In this document: one piece after another, positions 26,118-34,590 of the stretch
How positions within the stretch are numbered: position 1 is the stretch's first letter
How the letters are laid out: each line of letters begins with the position of its first letter
From: Dehalococcoidia bacterium
GTDB taxonomy: Bacteria; Chloroflexota; Dehalococcoidia; Lucifugimonadales; UBA1123
Assembly: GCA_009838465.1 (NCBI GenBank)
Contig: VXRN01000043.1
Coordinates: 1-41,164, forward strand
DNA: 41,164 bases
Reading direction: 5' to 3'
The notes under the pieces: generated by a model
Databases searched by the model: none
Seen by the model: only the letters and a program-made list of their open reading frames with translations
What the model was told of the DNA's origin: nothing
Translations under genes and position numbers: made by a program

Positions 26118-27008
26118 ATGAGTCGAATCAATAGAGCTATCGAGCTTCTGGAGCAGGACCAGCCGATCTACTACACCGGCGGGCATACGGGGGCCAATCT
26201 AAGCTATGAGGGCGGCAAGGAGATGGTCTCCACCTATGCCGACTATATCAACGTCGGCATGGAACACGGCTCTTTCGATATGCCAGGCCTCCAACAGTTC
26301 ATGGAGGGTCTGGTGGCTGGCGGCCCCACCAGAAGCGGCCACCGCACACCCGCTGTAGTTGTTGAAGTTCCGGTGGACGGTGCAAGCGGAGACATAGTTC
26401 GCGCAAACGCATGGCAGTTCAGGCAGATACTCGCACGCGGCGTGCATGGCATCCTGATGTGCCACGCGGAGACCCCGGACGCGGTGAAGGCGTTCGTGGA
26501 GTCTTGCCGCTACCCCTTCCAGACAATCGGAGTCGGCAAGGGCCTGGATGTGGGCAGGCGCGGCTCGGCGGGCCAGGCTTCCGCCGCTCCTGTCTGGGGT
26601 GTTTCCATAGATGAGTACCTGGACAAGGCCGACCCATGGCCCCTGAACCCGGATGGCGAGCTCATGCTTGGCCTGAAGATCGAGAACACCCGCGCGCTGG
26701 TCAATGTCGAGGTGACGACTCAGGTGCCGGGCATAGCCTTCGCCGAGTGGGGGCCTGGCGACATGAGCATGTCAATGGGCTACAAGAACGCTCCGGGCGA
26801 GCCCTGGCCGGACGAACTCTGGGAGGCGAGGGAGCGCGTTCGCAAGGCGTGCAAGAACGCCGGTATCGCCTTCCTGGAAGGCGCGACGCCGGACACCATC
26901 GGCGCGAAGATAGACGAAGGTATCAGGGTCGTATCCTCTGGCGGCGCGTTGGGTGAAGCCACCGCCAAGGCGGGCCGTGCCCACAGCGGCCGCACGATGC
27001 CCGTGTAG
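26118..27008 (+). CDS. HpcH/HpaI aldolase family protein
   Basis: Metal-dependent class II aldolase/citrate-lyase-beta-type enzyme that cleaves or forms a C-C bond at a 2-oxo acid. 296 residues. The family positions are visible: His50 in VGMEHGSFD (catalytic base), Glu189 in LKIENTRAL and Asp215 in WGPGDMSMS (metal ligands), and the stretch VVVEVPVDG. The second ligand motif is GPGDMS rather than the GPxDLS of HpcH. Substrate unknown. It stands alone with its own ribosome binding site, near CoA-transferase genes on the opposite strand. Confidence 0.88.
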   Translation: MSRINRAIELLEQDQPIYYTGGHTGANLSYEGGKEMVSTYADYINVGMEHGSFDMPGLQQFMEGLVAGGPTRSGHRTPAVVVEVPVDGASGDIVRANAWQFRQILARGVHGILMCHAETPDAVKAFVESCRYPFQTIGVGKGLDVGRRGSAGQASAAPVWGVSIDEYLDKADPWPLNPDGELMLGLKIENTRALVNVEVTTQVPGIAFAEWGPGDMSMSMGYKNAPGEPWPDELWEARERVRKACKNAGIAFLEGATPDTIGAKIDEGIRVVSSGGALGEATAKAGRAHSGRTMPV

Positions 27009-27108
27009 CCGGGCGCAAACCTTCCGATCCTTTGGTCTGCGTCGGAGTCGCTCGCATCCCGGCGCAGGCTGTTGCCCACATACCAGTCCGGCATGTTCAG
27101 GCATTATA

Positions 27109-27149
27109 AGTCGGCACAGCTTGTTTAGTCTGTGCCGACTGGCTATCAT
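27109..27149 (+). promoter_or_regulatory. Palindrome and promoter of the second toxin-antitoxin pair
   Basis: AGTCGGCACAG (27109-27119) and CTGTGCCGACT (27130-27140) form a perfect 11-bp inverted repeat with a 10-base loop. TTGTTT (27121-27126) and TATCAT (27144-27149) are spaced by 17 bases, so the palindrome covers the -35 box and spacer. The ATG at 27156 is six bases after the -10, which predicts a leaderless mRNA. It could instead act as the 3' hairpin of the aldolase transcript, but no T-run follows. Confidence 0.5.
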
Positions 27150-27155
27150 AGATCT

Positions 27156-27443
27156 ATGAAGATCACATTCACCATATCAGACCTGAAGTCAGACCCTCGC
27201 TGGGTTTTGGAACAGATACGCAAGGACGGGGCTGCTAACATAGCCTGCGATGGAAAAATCGTCGCGGAGATCCGACCACTCAAGCCCAGAAAGTACACTA
27301 CGGAACGCCGTATGAAAGAAATGCGGCATCGGGGTATCCTGAGAAGTTCGGGTGAACCTAAACGTCCCATTAAGCCCGGGGAACCCTCTCCCGGTGTGTT
27401 GGCTCGATTCCTGGCTGAACGTGAGGCCGCTTACGAAGATTGA
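27156..27443 (+). CDS. Phd/YefM-like antitoxin
   Basis: 95 residues from ATG 27156. The N-terminus MKITFTISDLKSDPRWVLEQ followed by a beta-hairpin (NIACDGKIVAEIRPLKP) is the Phd/YefM fold that dimerises and binds DNA; the C-terminal part (EPSPGVLARFLAERE) would bind the toxin. There is no ribosome binding site before the ATG, which fits the predicted leaderless start. Overlaps the toxin gene by four bases (TTGA). Confidence 0.8.
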   Translation: MKITFTISDLKSDPRWVLEQIRKDGAANIACDGKIVAEIRPLKPRKYTTERRMKEMRHRGILRSSGEPKRPIKPGEPSPGVLARFLAEREAAYED

Positions 27444-27820
27444 GCGAGGCATACGTAGATACATCCGCCATCCTGTCCGTTGAATTCAGAGAACCGGGAT
27501 GGGAGGCAGTTGCCGAGCGTATGAGGGGTTTTTCATACATGGTCTCCTCCAATCTGCTGGAGGCTGAAGTAAGAGCCACGTTTGTAAGAGATGGGCGCGC
27601 ATTCAATTCTAGGGTCTTATCCAACATCGAGTGGGTGTCATTTGACCGTCCGCTCAGTGATGAGTTCGAGATAGCGCTGAGGATTGGCTACCTGCGCGGC
27701 GCGGACCTATGGCACATCGCCACCGCTATGTATATGTTCGATGAGCCGTCGGAGGTCACGTTTCTGACCCTTGACCGTAGGCAAGAGGAAGTCGCGGCGG
27801 CGCTGGGCTTTCAGGCCTAA
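27440..27820 (+). CDS. vapC: PIN-domain toxin, VapC type
   Basis: 126 residues starting at TTG 27440, which overlaps the antitoxin stop. Acidic PIN positions: D7 (AYVDTSAIL), E41 (SSNLLEAEVR), D89 (LRGADLWHIATA) and D112 (LTLDRRQEE). Distinct in sequence from the VapC at 22852-23238, so not a duplication. Its TAA overlaps the TAG of the convergent CoA-transferase gene. Confidence 0.9.
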   Translation: MSEAYVDTSAILSVEFREPGWEAVAERMRGFSYMVSSNLLEAEVRATFVRDGRAFNSRVLSNIEWVSFDRPLSDEFEIALRIGYLRGADLWHIATAMYMFDEPSEVTFLTLDRRQEEVAAALGFQA

Positions 27821-29118
27821 CCCACGTGCTCTGCGTACTCATCCCCGATGTGGCCCGCTTCCACTAGCGCGTCGTACTCGGCGTCGGACAGCTTTAGCAG
27901 GGTCTTGTAAACGTACTCGTTGTCCTGGCCGAGGGTTACGGGGCCGCGCCGGATTCGGACGTCGCTCTCCGACATCTTGAAAGGGGCGCGTGCATACATG
28001 TGAGTCCCGACGTCGGACTGGAACGCTTCCTCAAACATGGCCCTGGCCTGTAGGTGCGGGTCTTCGACGGCGTCTTTCTGGTCCAAGACGGCCCCGGCGG
28101 CAATCCCGTAAGACTGAAGCAGTGACATAGCTTCACGATGGTCCTGGTCGCACGTCCACTTCGAGATATGCCGGTCGAGCGCGTCCTGATTCTCGCGCCT
28201 GGACTCGTGTGTGGCGAACTGCGGCTCTCGCGCCCACTCAGGGTTGCCGATTGCCTCGCGGAACAGTTCCCAGTCCCTGTCGTCGAAGATGGTGATAGCT
28301 ATCCAGCGGTCATCGCCCTTGCAGGGATACACTCCCTGGAGCGCGGTCGGATGCCTGTTGCCCAGCGTCGTCTGGCTGCGCCCGTTCATCGAATAGTCCA
28401 TGAACGCCTGACCGAGGTAGGGAACCGCGTTCTCTCCTTGGGATAGCTCCATAAGCTGACCCTCTCCGGTGCGCCGGCGGTGGTTCAGGGCGCAGGCGAC
28501 CGCGAACGCTCCGCCCACTCCGGCGGCGGCGTCCGCCATATAGACCTGCGTGTTGGCGGACGGGTCGAGGTCGGTGTAGCCTCTGAGCAGACTGTGTCCG
28601 ATTACGCCCTCGATGTGAATGCCCAGCGAGCGGTGGTTCTGGTACGGCCCTGTGTTGCCGTATGCGGGCATTCGCAGCATGATGAAGCCGGGATTTATCT
28701 TCTTGAGTTCGTCGTAGGAGATGCCCAGTTTCTGCATCGTCTCGGTGGGGTTGTTTTCGACCAGGACATCGCTTATCGCCACCATGCGGTTGAATATCTC
28801 CTTGCCCTCGGGCCTTAGCAGGTCAACGGTCATGCTGAGCTTGTTGCGCGCGTGCGCGTTGAACAGCGGGTAGCGATTCCATGGACGCGCGCCGCCCTCG
28901 CGGTTGGGCATACCGCCTATGAACGGGGGCAGGTTCTCGATTACGAACTGGGGCGGGCGCGCCGACGACCCGCGCGTCGGCGGTCCGAATACCTGTATAG
29001 ACTCGACACGAATGACCTCTGCGCCCAGGTCGGCGAGCAGTGTCGTGCAGTATGGCCCAGCCCACACGACCGTCATGTCGAGTACGCGCACTCCTTCCAG
29101 AGGCAGGCGATTGCTCAT
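27817..29118 (-). CDS. Family III CoA-transferase (CaiB/BaiF), catalytic Asp present
   Basis: Moves CoA between carboxylic acids. 433 residues with the N-terminal LEGVRVLDMTVVWAGPYCT and LADLGAEVIRVES, the KLSMTVDLLRPEGKE segment, and Asp196 in YMADAAAGVGG, which lines up without gaps with the acyl-forming Asp169 of formyl-CoA transferase (D-x3-G motif). Its start overlaps the stop of the upstream CoA-transferase gene by four bases (ATGA), so the two are likely made together. Substrates unknown. Confidence 0.92.
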   Translation of the reverse strand: MSNRLPLEGVRVLDMTVVWAGPYCTTLLADLGAEVIRVESIQVFGPPTRGSSARPPQFVIENLPPFIGGMPNREGGARPWNRYPLFNAHARNKLSMTVDLLRPEGKEIFNRMVAISDVLVENNPTETMQKLGISYDELKKINPGFIMLRMPAYGNTGPYQNHRSLGIHIEGVIGHSLLRGYTDLDPSANTQVYMADAAAGVGGAFAVACALNHRRRTGEGQLMELSQGENAVPYLGQAFMDYSMNGRSQTTLGNRHPTALQGVYPCKGDDRWIAITIFDDRDWELFREAIGNPEWAREPQFATHESRRENQDALDRHISKWTCDQDHREAMSLLQSYGIAAGAVLDQKDAVEDPHLQARAMFEEAFQSDVGTHMYARAPFKMSESDVRIRRGPVTLGQDNEYVYKTLLKLSDAEYDALVEAGHIGDEYAEHVG

Positions 29119-30338
29119 ACTACTCCTCCGTCCCTGAACGCGCCGATTTGAGAGTCTGAAAGGCCCAGTTCGGCCAGAATCTCGTCGGTATGCTGGCCGA
29201 GCAGAGGAGCTGGTCGCCTGATTGCCCAGGGCGTAGCTCCCATGATGAACGGCCTGCCCGGGTATCTGAGCGTTTCCGCTTCGGGATGTTCCGCCTCCGC
29301 GAATGCGCCGCGCTGGTGGAAGATCGGGTCGTGGTGAAGGTCTTCCATCGTATTAAGCGGGCCGCTGAGGACACGAGACTTCTGCGCCACCTCCCAGATT
29401 TCGGACTTGGTCCGATCCAATAGCCAGGGGTAGAACACCGCGTCGAACAGCCCCTGCATATCCTCGTCGGCCTGTGCCTCAGGGGTCAGCCACTCGTCGC
29501 CCGAAAGCTCATCCGGGTATCTGAGCATCTCCAGAACGCGGGGGAAGTAGTTGCCGCCTCCTGTGAATTGAAAGAAGCCGTCAGCGCATGGATAGACGCC
29601 CGACGGGTAGCCACCGGAGCCCGTGGCCGACCCTAGCGGCGCGCGCTCGGTTATCTCTCCGTTGTACTGGTAGGCGAGAAGCATACTCATACGACGGTCT
29701 ATCGAGCCCGTCTGCGTCTCCATTATGGAGACGTCAACGTGTTGTCCGCCCCCGTCGTCTCTTGCCGCGAATATAGCCCCGAGCGTCGCGTAGGCGGCGA
29801 TGGTTCCTGCCTGGTAGAGGCCGACGGTTCCACCCAGCTTGAGCGGTTCCTTTTCGCTGACTCCGGTGGAGTAGAGTTCGCCGCCCATGCCGTAGAAGAT
29901 GAGCTCCGAGCCGCGCCAGTCGCGGTACGGCCCCGTCAGTCCGAAGTTGGATATGGAGGTCATTACCAGCGACGGGTTGGACCCAGAGAGCGCTTCATAG
30001 CTCAGCCCGAAATCCTCCATAGTTCCTGGTCTGAAGCTCTCCACAACAACATCCACGCGGGCGGCGAGATCGAGCGCGATCTGTCGTCCCTCGTCGGTCT
30101 TCAAGTCCAGCGTGACGGAGCGCTTATTGGTATTGAGGTGCAGGAACGTTCCACTCTTCTCAGGATGCGGCGTGTCGCTCGGGAAAGGCCCCATGCGGCG
30201 TGCGCCGTCTCCCGTTCCCGGACGTTCCACCTTTAAGACCTCGGCGCCGTAGTCCGCCAGCAATTTCGTGCAGTACGGACCGGCGATGTATTGGGTGAAG
30301 TCGAGAACCCTAATGTCGGACAGCGCGGATTGTGCCAA
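29115..30338 (-). CDS. Family III CoA-transferase homologue lacking the catalytic Asp
   Basis: Same family as its downstream neighbour: SDIRVLDFTQYIAGPYCT, LLADYGAEVLKVERPGTGDG, NKRSVTLDLKTDEGR, and ESFRPGTMEDFGL. In the D-x3-G position it reads L-Y-Q-A-G (GGTVGLYQAGTIAAY), so the acyl-carrying Asp seems to be missing. It may be the partner subunit of a heteromeric enzyme, as in benzylsuccinate CoA-transferase BbsEF. A TTG at 30338 gives 407 residues that begin just before the conserved region; the frame stays open upstream to an ATG near 30422, but that adds residues with no family match. Confidence 0.88.
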   Translation of the reverse strand: MAQSALSDIRVLDFTQYIAGPYCTKLLADYGAEVLKVERPGTGDGARRMGPFPSDTPHPEKSGTFLHLNTNKRSVTLDLKTDEGRQIALDLAARVDVVVESFRPGTMEDFGLSYEALSGSNPSLVMTSISNFGLTGPYRDWRGSELIFYGMGGELYSTGVSEKEPLKLGGTVGLYQAGTIAAYATLGAIFAARDDGGGQHVDVSIMETQTGSIDRRMSMLLAYQYNGEITERAPLGSATGSGGYPSGVYPCADGFFQFTGGGNYFPRVLEMLRYPDELSGDEWLTPEAQADEDMQGLFDAVFYPWLLDRTKSEIWEVAQKSRVLSGPLNTMEDLHHDPIFHQRGAFAEAEHPEAETLRYPGRPFIMGATPWAIRRPAPLLGQHTDEILAELGLSDSQIGAFRDGGVV

Positions 30339-30429
30339 TGAACCTACCCTGGAATCTGTGTGAGCGGATAATACAATACATGTGCCGCTGCCCACCACTT
30401 TTGCGACGGTCACGGCATCCATCGTCGAA

Positions 30430-30483
30430 TTGCGGCAGTATTGGAGCTTGATGTATCATTCCCTTCGTAATTAGCTTGCTAAT
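30430..30483 (+). promoter_or_regulatory. Candidate promoter and palindrome upstream of the LRR protein gene
   Basis: TTGCGG (30430-30435), an 18-base spacer and TATCAT (30454-30459) form a moderate promoter. About ten bases downstream, ATTAGC-TT-GCTAAT (30470-30483) is a perfect 6-bp inverted repeat placed where a repressor could act. GGAGG (30508-30512) then precedes the start. Confidence 0.35.
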
Positions 30484-30519
30484 ATCTCTTGATTTCCCAC
30501 AATAGATGGAGGATGTTCC

Positions 30520-33039
30520 GTGATGTTCAAGAAGTGTTTTCTGTTAGCTACGGCTTTCAGCCTGCTGATGATTGGCGTTATTGCGGTGGTAGGTACGGAT
30601 AGAGTTATCCTTGCCGCCCCGAATGGACAGTCCGATACGTCAACTTCCACAGCCGGGATCGCGTATGAAGACTGGCGGGATTACACGGTGGAGTACGTGG
30701 ACAGCGCGATAGACCTTTACGACCAGCGCGGTCTGCAGGCGGTGCAAGAGCACTACAACAGCGCCGAGAGTCATGTGGGCGAGTGGTACCTATTCGCGGT
30801 GGATGAGAACGATATATACGTCCTTCACGGCCTGTTCCCGCGTCTCATCGGCACCGATATCAAGAATGTTACTGATTCGACCGGATATGAACTGGGCAAG
30901 GACATCGCCTTGGCGACGGAGGAAGGCCGCTGGATAGAATATCTGTGGCCGCATCCGGTGACGCTTACCGAGGTTCCGAAGGTGGCCTTTGCCAGGCGGC
31001 ACGACGGATACGTGTTCGCGTCCGGCTACTATCCCGTCCCCGGTGAACCCTCGGCGTACACCCAGGGCTACGTGCAAAAGGCGATAGACCTGTACGACAG
31101 TGACGGCCTGGACGCGACAGTCGCCCACTACAACAGCCGCGAGAGCCTGGACAACCAGTGGTATCTGACGCTGGTAAGCGTGGCCGATGAGACGGTGCTG
31201 GCTCACGGGCTGAACCCAAGCCTGCCGGGGACGAACGCCGGAGACCTGATCGATCCGGAAGGGTTCAATACCGGAGAGGCGCTGTTGGCGGCGACGATGG
31301 ATGGCTACTGGTTCCAGACGTCGTTCTTCAATAGCGTGGATTCAGGCTTAACCAGGATAAATGTATGGGCGGTCCGGCATGAGGAGTACATATTCGCGTC
31401 GAGCTACTTCACTGGCATTGTAGTGCCTCCGACGCCCACTCCCTCTGCTACCCCCACCAGCGTTCCAACGCCATCACCCACGCCCGAGCCTATCAACGTG
31501 GACGAAGTGATAGCGGAAAACCCGTTCGGCCTGCTGATCGCAGTTCTCAGTGCCGCATACGAAAATGGCTACTTATCCGACACATTAAGCGGCCTGCTGG
31601 TCAACCTGTTCGTTGACAGCTTAATCACGGTGAACACAGGTGAGACCAGAGAAGAAGTAGTATATAGGGTCGCGGTCGCAGGGCCGGCGGCGGACAGGGC
31701 CGCGTTGGTCGCGCTGTACAGCTCCACGGATGGCCCGAACTGGGAGAAAAGCGATAACTGGCTGAGTGATGAGCCGCTTTCCGAGTGGTATGGTATAACC
31801 GCCGATTTTACCGGCCGGGTCACGGAGTTGGAGTTGGATGACAACAATTTGAGCGGAACGCTGCCCGCCGAACTGGGTGGTCTCTCCAAGCTGACGAGTC
31901 TGGACCTTCGTTACAACTCTCTGGATGGCCAGATTCCATCCGAACTGGGTGATCTGTCCAACTTGAGAGCGCTGCGCCTGTACGGGAACGATTTGAGCGG
32001 TGAGATGCCGAGAGAGCTTGCTAACCTGACCAATCTGGAAAAGCTTATGCTCTGGTCGAATGATTTGAGTGGCACGATACCTGCCTGGCTGGATGAGCTG
32101 ACCAAATTGAAAAGGCTCGACCTCGATGACAACAACTTTACCGGTCCCATACCCCCCGAATTGGGCAATCTCACGGAACTGGAAGTTCTATGGCTAGCAA
32201 GTAACAACCTGGCCGGTCCCATACCTCCCGAACTGGGCAATCTCAAGAAGTTGAAATTTCTGGCGCTCTTCGATAGCAGTCTGACCGGCCCAATTCCGCC
32301 TGAATTGGGTGACCTTGACCAGTTGGAGACGCTATATCTCCAGGACAACCGGCTGAGCGGTGAGATCCCACCTGAAATGGGCGATCTTGAACTCATCGAG
32401 CGAATGTACCTGCGAGCCAACGATTTGAGTGGGGAGATTCCGGTGGAACTGGGCAATCTCGCTAACCTGGAGGTACTTCACCTCGGGGACAACGATTTGA
32501 GTGGAGAGATTCCGGTGGAACTGGGCAATCTCGCCAACCTGGAATGGCTATTGCTCTATGAGAACGGCCTGACCGGTTCCATACCGCCCGAGTTGGGTCG
32601 TCTGGCCAATCTTGAGGGTCTGTACCTCAGGAACAACGATCTGAGCGGTGAGATTCCAGAGGAATTGGAGAATCTCGCTAACCTGGAACTGCTCTCGCTC
32701 AGGGACAACCAGCTAAGGGGGATTATACCTTCGGAACTGGGCAATCTCGCCAACCTGAAAGCATTGACCATCAGTGACAACAAGTTGATCGGGATCATTC
32801 CTGCGGAGCTAGGCGGCCTTACGGAACTGAACACACTGCTCGTCAGCGGCAACGAGTTGGCCGGATGCATACCGGCGGCATTGAAGGACGTTCGGCATAA
32901 CGACTTCGAGGACCTCGATCCGCCTCTGCCATTCTGCGAGTCGGAGACGGAGTCCGCGGATGTTGAACAGCTCACGACAGAGTCATCGTTCGAACCACTG
33001 ATCGGAGCTCCGTCTAAGCCCATAGAAGCAAGGCCATAG
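30520..33039 (+). CDS. Secreted protein with two Cache-like domains and 15 leucine-rich repeats
   Basis: 839 residues. A signal peptide (MMFKKCFLLATAFSLLMIGV, likely cut near residue 32), two tandem Cache-like units (about 52-171 and 180-298, each with WYL/WYT-type core and a repeated AIDLYD.. helix), a Pro/Thr/Ser linker (301-324), a cap (DRAALVALYSSTDGPNW, about 393-409), then 24-residue repeats of the plant-like pattern NxLSGxIPxELGNLxNL from about 434 to 790, closed by GCIPAALKDV. No C-terminal membrane anchor or sorting motif is visible. GTG 30520 or ATG 30523 may start it. Probably an extracellular binding protein; ligand unknown. Confidence 0.9.
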   Translation: MMFKKCFLLATAFSLLMIGVIAVVGTDRVILAAPNGQSDTSTSTAGIAYEDWRDYTVEYVDSAIDLYDQRGLQAVQEHYNSAESHVGEWYLFAVDENDIYVLHGLFPRLIGTDIKNVTDSTGYELGKDIALATEEGRWIEYLWPHPVTLTEVPKVAFARRHDGYVFASGYYPVPGEPSAYTQGYVQKAIDLYDSDGLDATVAHYNSRESLDNQWYLTLVSVADETVLAHGLNPSLPGTNAGDLIDPEGFNTGEALLAATMDGYWFQTSFFNSVDSGLTRINVWAVRHEEYIFASSYFTGIVVPPTPTPSATPTSVPTPSPTPEPINVDEVIAENPFGLLIAVLSAAYENGYLSDTLSGLLVNLFVDSLITVNTGETREEVVYRVAVAGPAADRAALVALYSSTDGPNWEKSDNWLSDEPLSEWYGITADFTGRVTELELDDNNLSGTLPAELGGLSKLTSLDLRYNSLDGQIPSELGDLSNLRALRLYGNDLSGEMPRELANLTNLEKLMLWSNDLSGTIPAWLDELTKLKRLDLDDNNFTGPIPPELGNLTELEVLWLASNNLAGPIPPELGNLKKLKFLALFDSSLTGPIPPELGDLDQLETLYLQDNRLSGEIPPEMGDLELIERMYLRANDLSGEIPVELGNLANLEVLHLGDNDLSGEIPVELGNLANLEWLLLYENGLTGSIPPELGRLANLEGLYLRNNDLSGEIPEELENLANLELLSLRDNQLRGIIPSELGNLANLKALTISDNKLIGIIPAELGGLTELNTLLVSGNELAGCIPAALKDVRHNDFEDLDPPLPFCESETESADVEQLTTESSFEPLIGAPSKPIEARP
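32405..32560 (+). repeat. Nearly identical adjacent LRR units in DNA
   Basis: Two neighbouring repeat units share AACGATTTGAGTGG then GAGATTCCGGTGGAACTGGG and CAATCTCGC with only one or two differences, 72 bases apart, whereas most other units differ widely. This points to a recent duplication of one 24-residue repeat. Confidence 0.75.
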
Positions 33040-33065
33040 ACATCCGCTATCAGGTGAAAGTCAAT

Positions 33066-33094
33066 GCGGGAGGGCGCGATAAACGCCTTCCCGC
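33066..33094. terminator. Hairpin after the LRR protein gene
   Basis: GCGGGAGGGCG (33066-33076) pairs with CGCCTTCCCGC (33084-33094), 10 Watson-Crick pairs and one G-T, with loop CGATAAA. It lies 27 bases after the stop. No T-run follows, so an intrinsic terminator role is only possible. Confidence 0.4.
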
Positions 33095-33170
33095 CAATAA
33101 GGCGCCGTATCATGCCGACGGTCAGAGAATCCCAGGCCTGCGATGAGACTCATGCCGCCAACCAGGATGA

Positions 33171-33201
33171 TTGCACCTCAAGACCTGCTGCGGGCTATAA
33201 T
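33171..33201 (+). promoter_or_regulatory. Candidate promoter of the aminotransferase gene
   Basis: A perfect -10 box TATAAT (33196-33201) with TTGCAC (33171-33176) at a rather long 19-base spacing, 44 bases before the ATG. AGAAGG (33231-33236) is the ribosome binding site. Confidence 0.5.
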
Positions 33202-33244
33202 ACATACGTAAAGAACCAAATTCATAAAGCAGAAGGTGCCTCCA

Positions 33245-34579
33245 ATGTCCACGTCAATCGAACAACGCTTCTATGAACTTCACCCCAAGTCCGCCGAGAT
33301 GCACGAATCGGCCCGCTCCCTCTTCCCGAACGGTGTTACGCACGACGCGCGCCGCCAGAACCCGTTCCAGCTCTACTACACTCACGCCGAGGGCGCGGCC
33401 AAGTACGATGTGGACGGCAACCGCATCCTGGACTACTTCCCGGGGCATGGTGCGCTTATTCTCGGTCATTCGCGCCTGGAGGTCGTCAGGGCGGTCCAGG
33501 AGCAGATGGCCAGGGGCACTCACTTCTCAGGTTCGACGGAACTGGAGATGGAGTGGGGAAACTGGGTCAAGGAGCTAATTCCGAGCGCGGAGAAGGTGCG
33601 CTTCCACAGTTCGGGCACCGAGGCCGACATGATGGCTATACGCATGGCGCGTGCCTACACGGGTAAGACGAAGGTCATCAAGTTCGAGGACCACTTCCAC
33701 GGCTGGAGCGACTACCTGGTGGCAGGCTCCGAGGGCATCGGAGGCATACCTGCCGAGACGCTCAGCACCATGATAGTTCTGCCGCCCAACGATATTGAGA
33801 CGTTCGAGAGGACGCTCCAGAACGACGACGACATCGCCGCGGTCATCCTGGAGCCTACGGGCGCGCACATGGGCCTGGAGCCGATTCTGCCCGAATTCCT
33901 TCACCAGCTACGCGAGGTTACGGAGCGATACGGAGTCGTCCTCATATTCGACGAGGTGGTGACCGGCTTTCGCGTATCGAGGGGTGGGGCGCAGGAGTAT
34001 TTCGGGATACGCCCCGACCTCACGACGCTCGCAAAGATACTTGGCGGCGGACTGCCCGGAGGCGCGGTAACGGGCAAGGCGGATATCATCAACATGATAG
34101 AGGACAGGCCGGGCGATGCCGAGTACAACCGCAACGGGCGGATAGCCCACAACGGCACATTCAACGCCAATCCGATATCAGCGGCTGCCGGAATTGCCGC
34201 GCTCGAAATCGTGGCGAACGAGCCTATCAACGACACCGCGAACCTGCGCGCCGCACAGCTAAAGGACGGCCTGAACGACCTGATGGGCCGCATGGAGATT
34301 CCGGGCTGCGTGACCGGAATCGCGTCGCTCATGTTCCTGAGACTCGGCGTGGATGTCCCGGAAAGCGACAGAGAATACTGCATTCTATCTCCCGAGCAGA
34401 TGGCGGTATCCATGGAGCCGGAGCGCATCCGCCAGCTTACGCTGTCGCTTCTCAATCACGGCGTGCAGAGCGGCAACCGTTTCATCCTGACCGCAGCCCA
34501 TACCGAGGACGACATAGCGCACACCATCGGCGCATACGAAAAGGCCTTCGACGAAATCAGGGGCATAGGGTTGATATAG
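33245..34579 (+). CDS. Class III aminotransferase, glutamate-1-semialdehyde aminomutase-like
   Basis: PLP enzyme of 444 residues from ATG 33245. HSSGTEADMMAIRMAR (phosphate loop, about 121-136), IFDEVVTGFR (Asp236, pyridine nitrogen) and TTLAKILGGGLPGGA (Lys264, Schiff base) match the HemL branch. It is not beside other heme genes, and HemL-like enzymes of this type with other substrates are common in catabolic gene sets, so I do not assign hemL. An in-frame GTG nine bases upstream is less well spaced from the binding site. Confidence 0.9.
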   Translation: MSTSIEQRFYELHPKSAEMHESARSLFPNGVTHDARRQNPFQLYYTHAEGAAKYDVDGNRILDYFPGHGALILGHSRLEVVRAVQEQMARGTHFSGSTELEMEWGNWVKELIPSAEKVRFHSSGTEADMMAIRMARAYTGKTKVIKFEDHFHGWSDYLVAGSEGIGGIPAETLSTMIVLPPNDIETFERTLQNDDDIAAVILEPTGAHMGLEPILPEFLHQLREVTERYGVVLIFDEVVTGFRVSRGGAQEYFGIRPDLTTLAKILGGGLPGGAVTGKADIINMIEDRPGDAEYNRNGRIAHNGTFNANPISAAAGIAALEIVANEPINDTANLRAAQLKDGLNDLMGRMEIPGCVTGIASLMFLRLGVDVPESDREYCILSPEQMAVSMEPERIRQLTLSLLNHGVQSGNRFILTAAHTEDDIAHTIGAYEKAFDEIRGIGLI

Positions 34580-34590
34580 AGAGGTATGGG

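Noticed and set aside
31819..32890. Regular 72-base repeats that could suggest a CRISPR or satellite array
   Set aside because: They encode an uninterrupted 24-residue leucine-rich repeat and have no constant repeat/unique spacer pattern.
33245..34579. Naming the aminotransferase hemL
   Set aside because: Key residues fit the HemL branch, but there is no heme-synthesis neighbour and the branch includes other activities, so only a family-level call is supported.
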